DNA of 5,805 bases from Victivallales bacterium. Lineage in GTDB: Bacteria > Verrucomicrobiota > Lentisphaeria > Oligosphaerales > Oligosphaeraceae. Of the stretch, positions 5,062-5,805 are shown one piece after another. The translations under genes were made by a program, and so were the position numbers. The DNA is taken from positions 1-5,805 of the forward strand of contig JAGCTA010000307.1 of NCBI GenBank assembly GCA_017963875.1, in the 5' to 3' direction. Each line of letters starts with the position of its first letter. The first letter of the stretch is position 1. The notes beneath the pieces are model-generated. The model did not search any database. It had not been told where the DNA came from and was given only the letters and a program-made list of their open reading frames with translations.

Positions 5062-5805
5062 TCAGTTGAATTCAACGTATGCGATGGCGTATTTGTTCAG
5101 TGTGATGGCGTTGCCCTCAGGAATGGGGGCGTCCACGAAATCAGGCGTATCGTCCAGAAGTTTGATGGCAGAAATGTTTCCGCAACCATTGGCGTCAATG
5201 ACAATCATCTGTGGCTCTGTCGTATAATTGACGATAAGGGCGGCGCAGCCATTTGCGCCTTTGGCTGCCACTGCATAGACGTTTTCATCCCCGCAGACGG
5301 CAGTTTTGACGGCTGTGCCGAGTTTGTACAGTTTGTTGAACTGTGCAAATGTGGAACCAGCCTGTGAGACTTTCATGCTCGGGAAATTATAGAAACTGCC
5401 GTAGGAACGCGTCGGCAAGGCGTCGTAGTACATTGCCTTGTCGATGGGCGAATACTGCATGAGTGCAAAGGACGCAGCGGTGAAAGCAGCGCCTTCCATA
5501 TCGCGCTGGCGCTCGAAGATGTTCTTGCCTGGAGGTGTCGGATGATACATCAGATTCCATTCATCGAAGATGTTCTCCGTGTTTGTAAGGCCGAAGTCAT
5601 CAAGGCGACGCTGGACGTATTCCGCATGGACGATGATTTCGTGCGGGTCATTGGTATAGAGGTGCCAGGAGTAGAAGTCGAGCGGCGAGGCAGTCTCAGG
5701 GGACGTGACGAATTCCAGGAATTTGTTGAACCATGTCAGGAAGCCGATGTAGAAGTCATTTTGCGACGTCGTGCGGTTGAGCGAGTAGAAACCGCAGCCC
5801 GCATA
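5062..5805 (-). CDS. Clan GH-A glycoside hydrolase, GH39/GH51-like (C-terminal part)
   Basis: The frame is open from the right edge to the TGA at 5064-5062, giving the last 247 residues; the start lies outside the window. The fragment holds the end of a TIM barrel. It includes a strand reading DFYSWHLY (43-50 of the fragment), like the His/Tyr-bearing strand of clan A enzymes, then FDEWN (80-84). Glu82 is the likely catalytic nucleophile, as in GH51 and GH39 enzymes. The acid/base residue should lie upstream, outside the window. A final barrel segment with SYGSFYNFPSM (134-144) leads into a C-terminal beta-sandwich (about 165-247), usual in these families. Likely substrates are xylo- or arabino-oligosaccharides, but this cannot be fixed from a fragment. 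A Met at 5550-5548 just after the nucleophile is internal and is not the start. The gene converges on the large exported protein gene, 102 bases away. Confidence 0.85.
   Translation of the reverse strand, partial: YAGCGFYSLNRTTSQNDFYIGFLTWFNKFLEFVTSPETASPLDFYSWHLYTNDPHEIIVHAEYVQRRLDDFGLTNTENIFDEWNLMYHPTPPGKNIFERQRDMEGAAFTAASFALMQYSPIDKAMYYDALPTRSYGSFYNFPSMKVSQAGSTFAQFNKLYKLGTAVKTAVCGDENVYAVAAKGANGCAALIVNYTTEPQMIVIDANGCGNISAIKLLDDTPDFVDAPIPEGNAITLNKYAIAYVEFN

Noticed and set aside
5065..5076. Perfect 12-bp palindrome GTTGAATTCAAC at the hydrolase 3' end
   Set aside because: It lies within the last codons and stop region, and one such palindrome is expected by chance in a window of this size.

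Overview
The window looks like a chromosomal stretch from a polysaccharide-degrading bacterium. The best guess is a member of the PVC superphylum, for example the Lentisphaerota (Victivallis-like). This rests on gene style only: a large secreted multi-domain protein with carbohydrate-binding-like ends, beside a glycoside hydrolase and scattered housekeeping-type genes. The lineage is an inference. There is no rRNA, tRNA, CRISPR array, transposase or phage gene in the window.

Layout from left to right. Bases 1-252 are non-coding: an AT-rich segment with promoter-like elements on both strands, then a 9-bp tandem repeat (about 120-173) carrying a CTAG every 9 bp. Two minus-strand genes follow, probably one transcription unit read right to left. 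The first transcribed is a DUF58 protein (1994 down to 1089). After a 65-bp gap comes a FabG-like short-chain dehydrogenase/reductase (1023 down to 253). A 367-bp divergent intergenic region (1995-2361) holds the presumed promoters for both directions. A plus-strand gene (2362-4959) encodes an 865-residue exported protein with a carbohydrate-binding-like N-terminus, two beta-rich segments, a probable TIM-barrel-like core and a second carbohydrate-binding-like C-terminus. A strong stem-loop (5005-5040) lies between it and a convergent minus-strand gene. That gene (5062 to the right edge) is the C-terminal 247 residues of a clan GH-A glycoside hydrolase (GH39/GH51-like).

How the genes may work together. 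The exported protein and the hydrolase fragment are plausibly both glycan-acting and may belong to one carbohydrate-utilisation region, although they are transcribed towards each other. The SDR belongs to the FabG-like group often labelled 3-ketoacyl-ACP reductase. In this setting a sugar or polyol oxidoreductase role is equally possible. The DUF58 protein has no MoxR-type ATPase next to it within the window, which is unusual for that family.

The most interesting item is the 865-residue protein: its central domain matches no family I can name, so its catalytic role, if any, is open. I found no convincing evidence of a wholly new multi-gene system.
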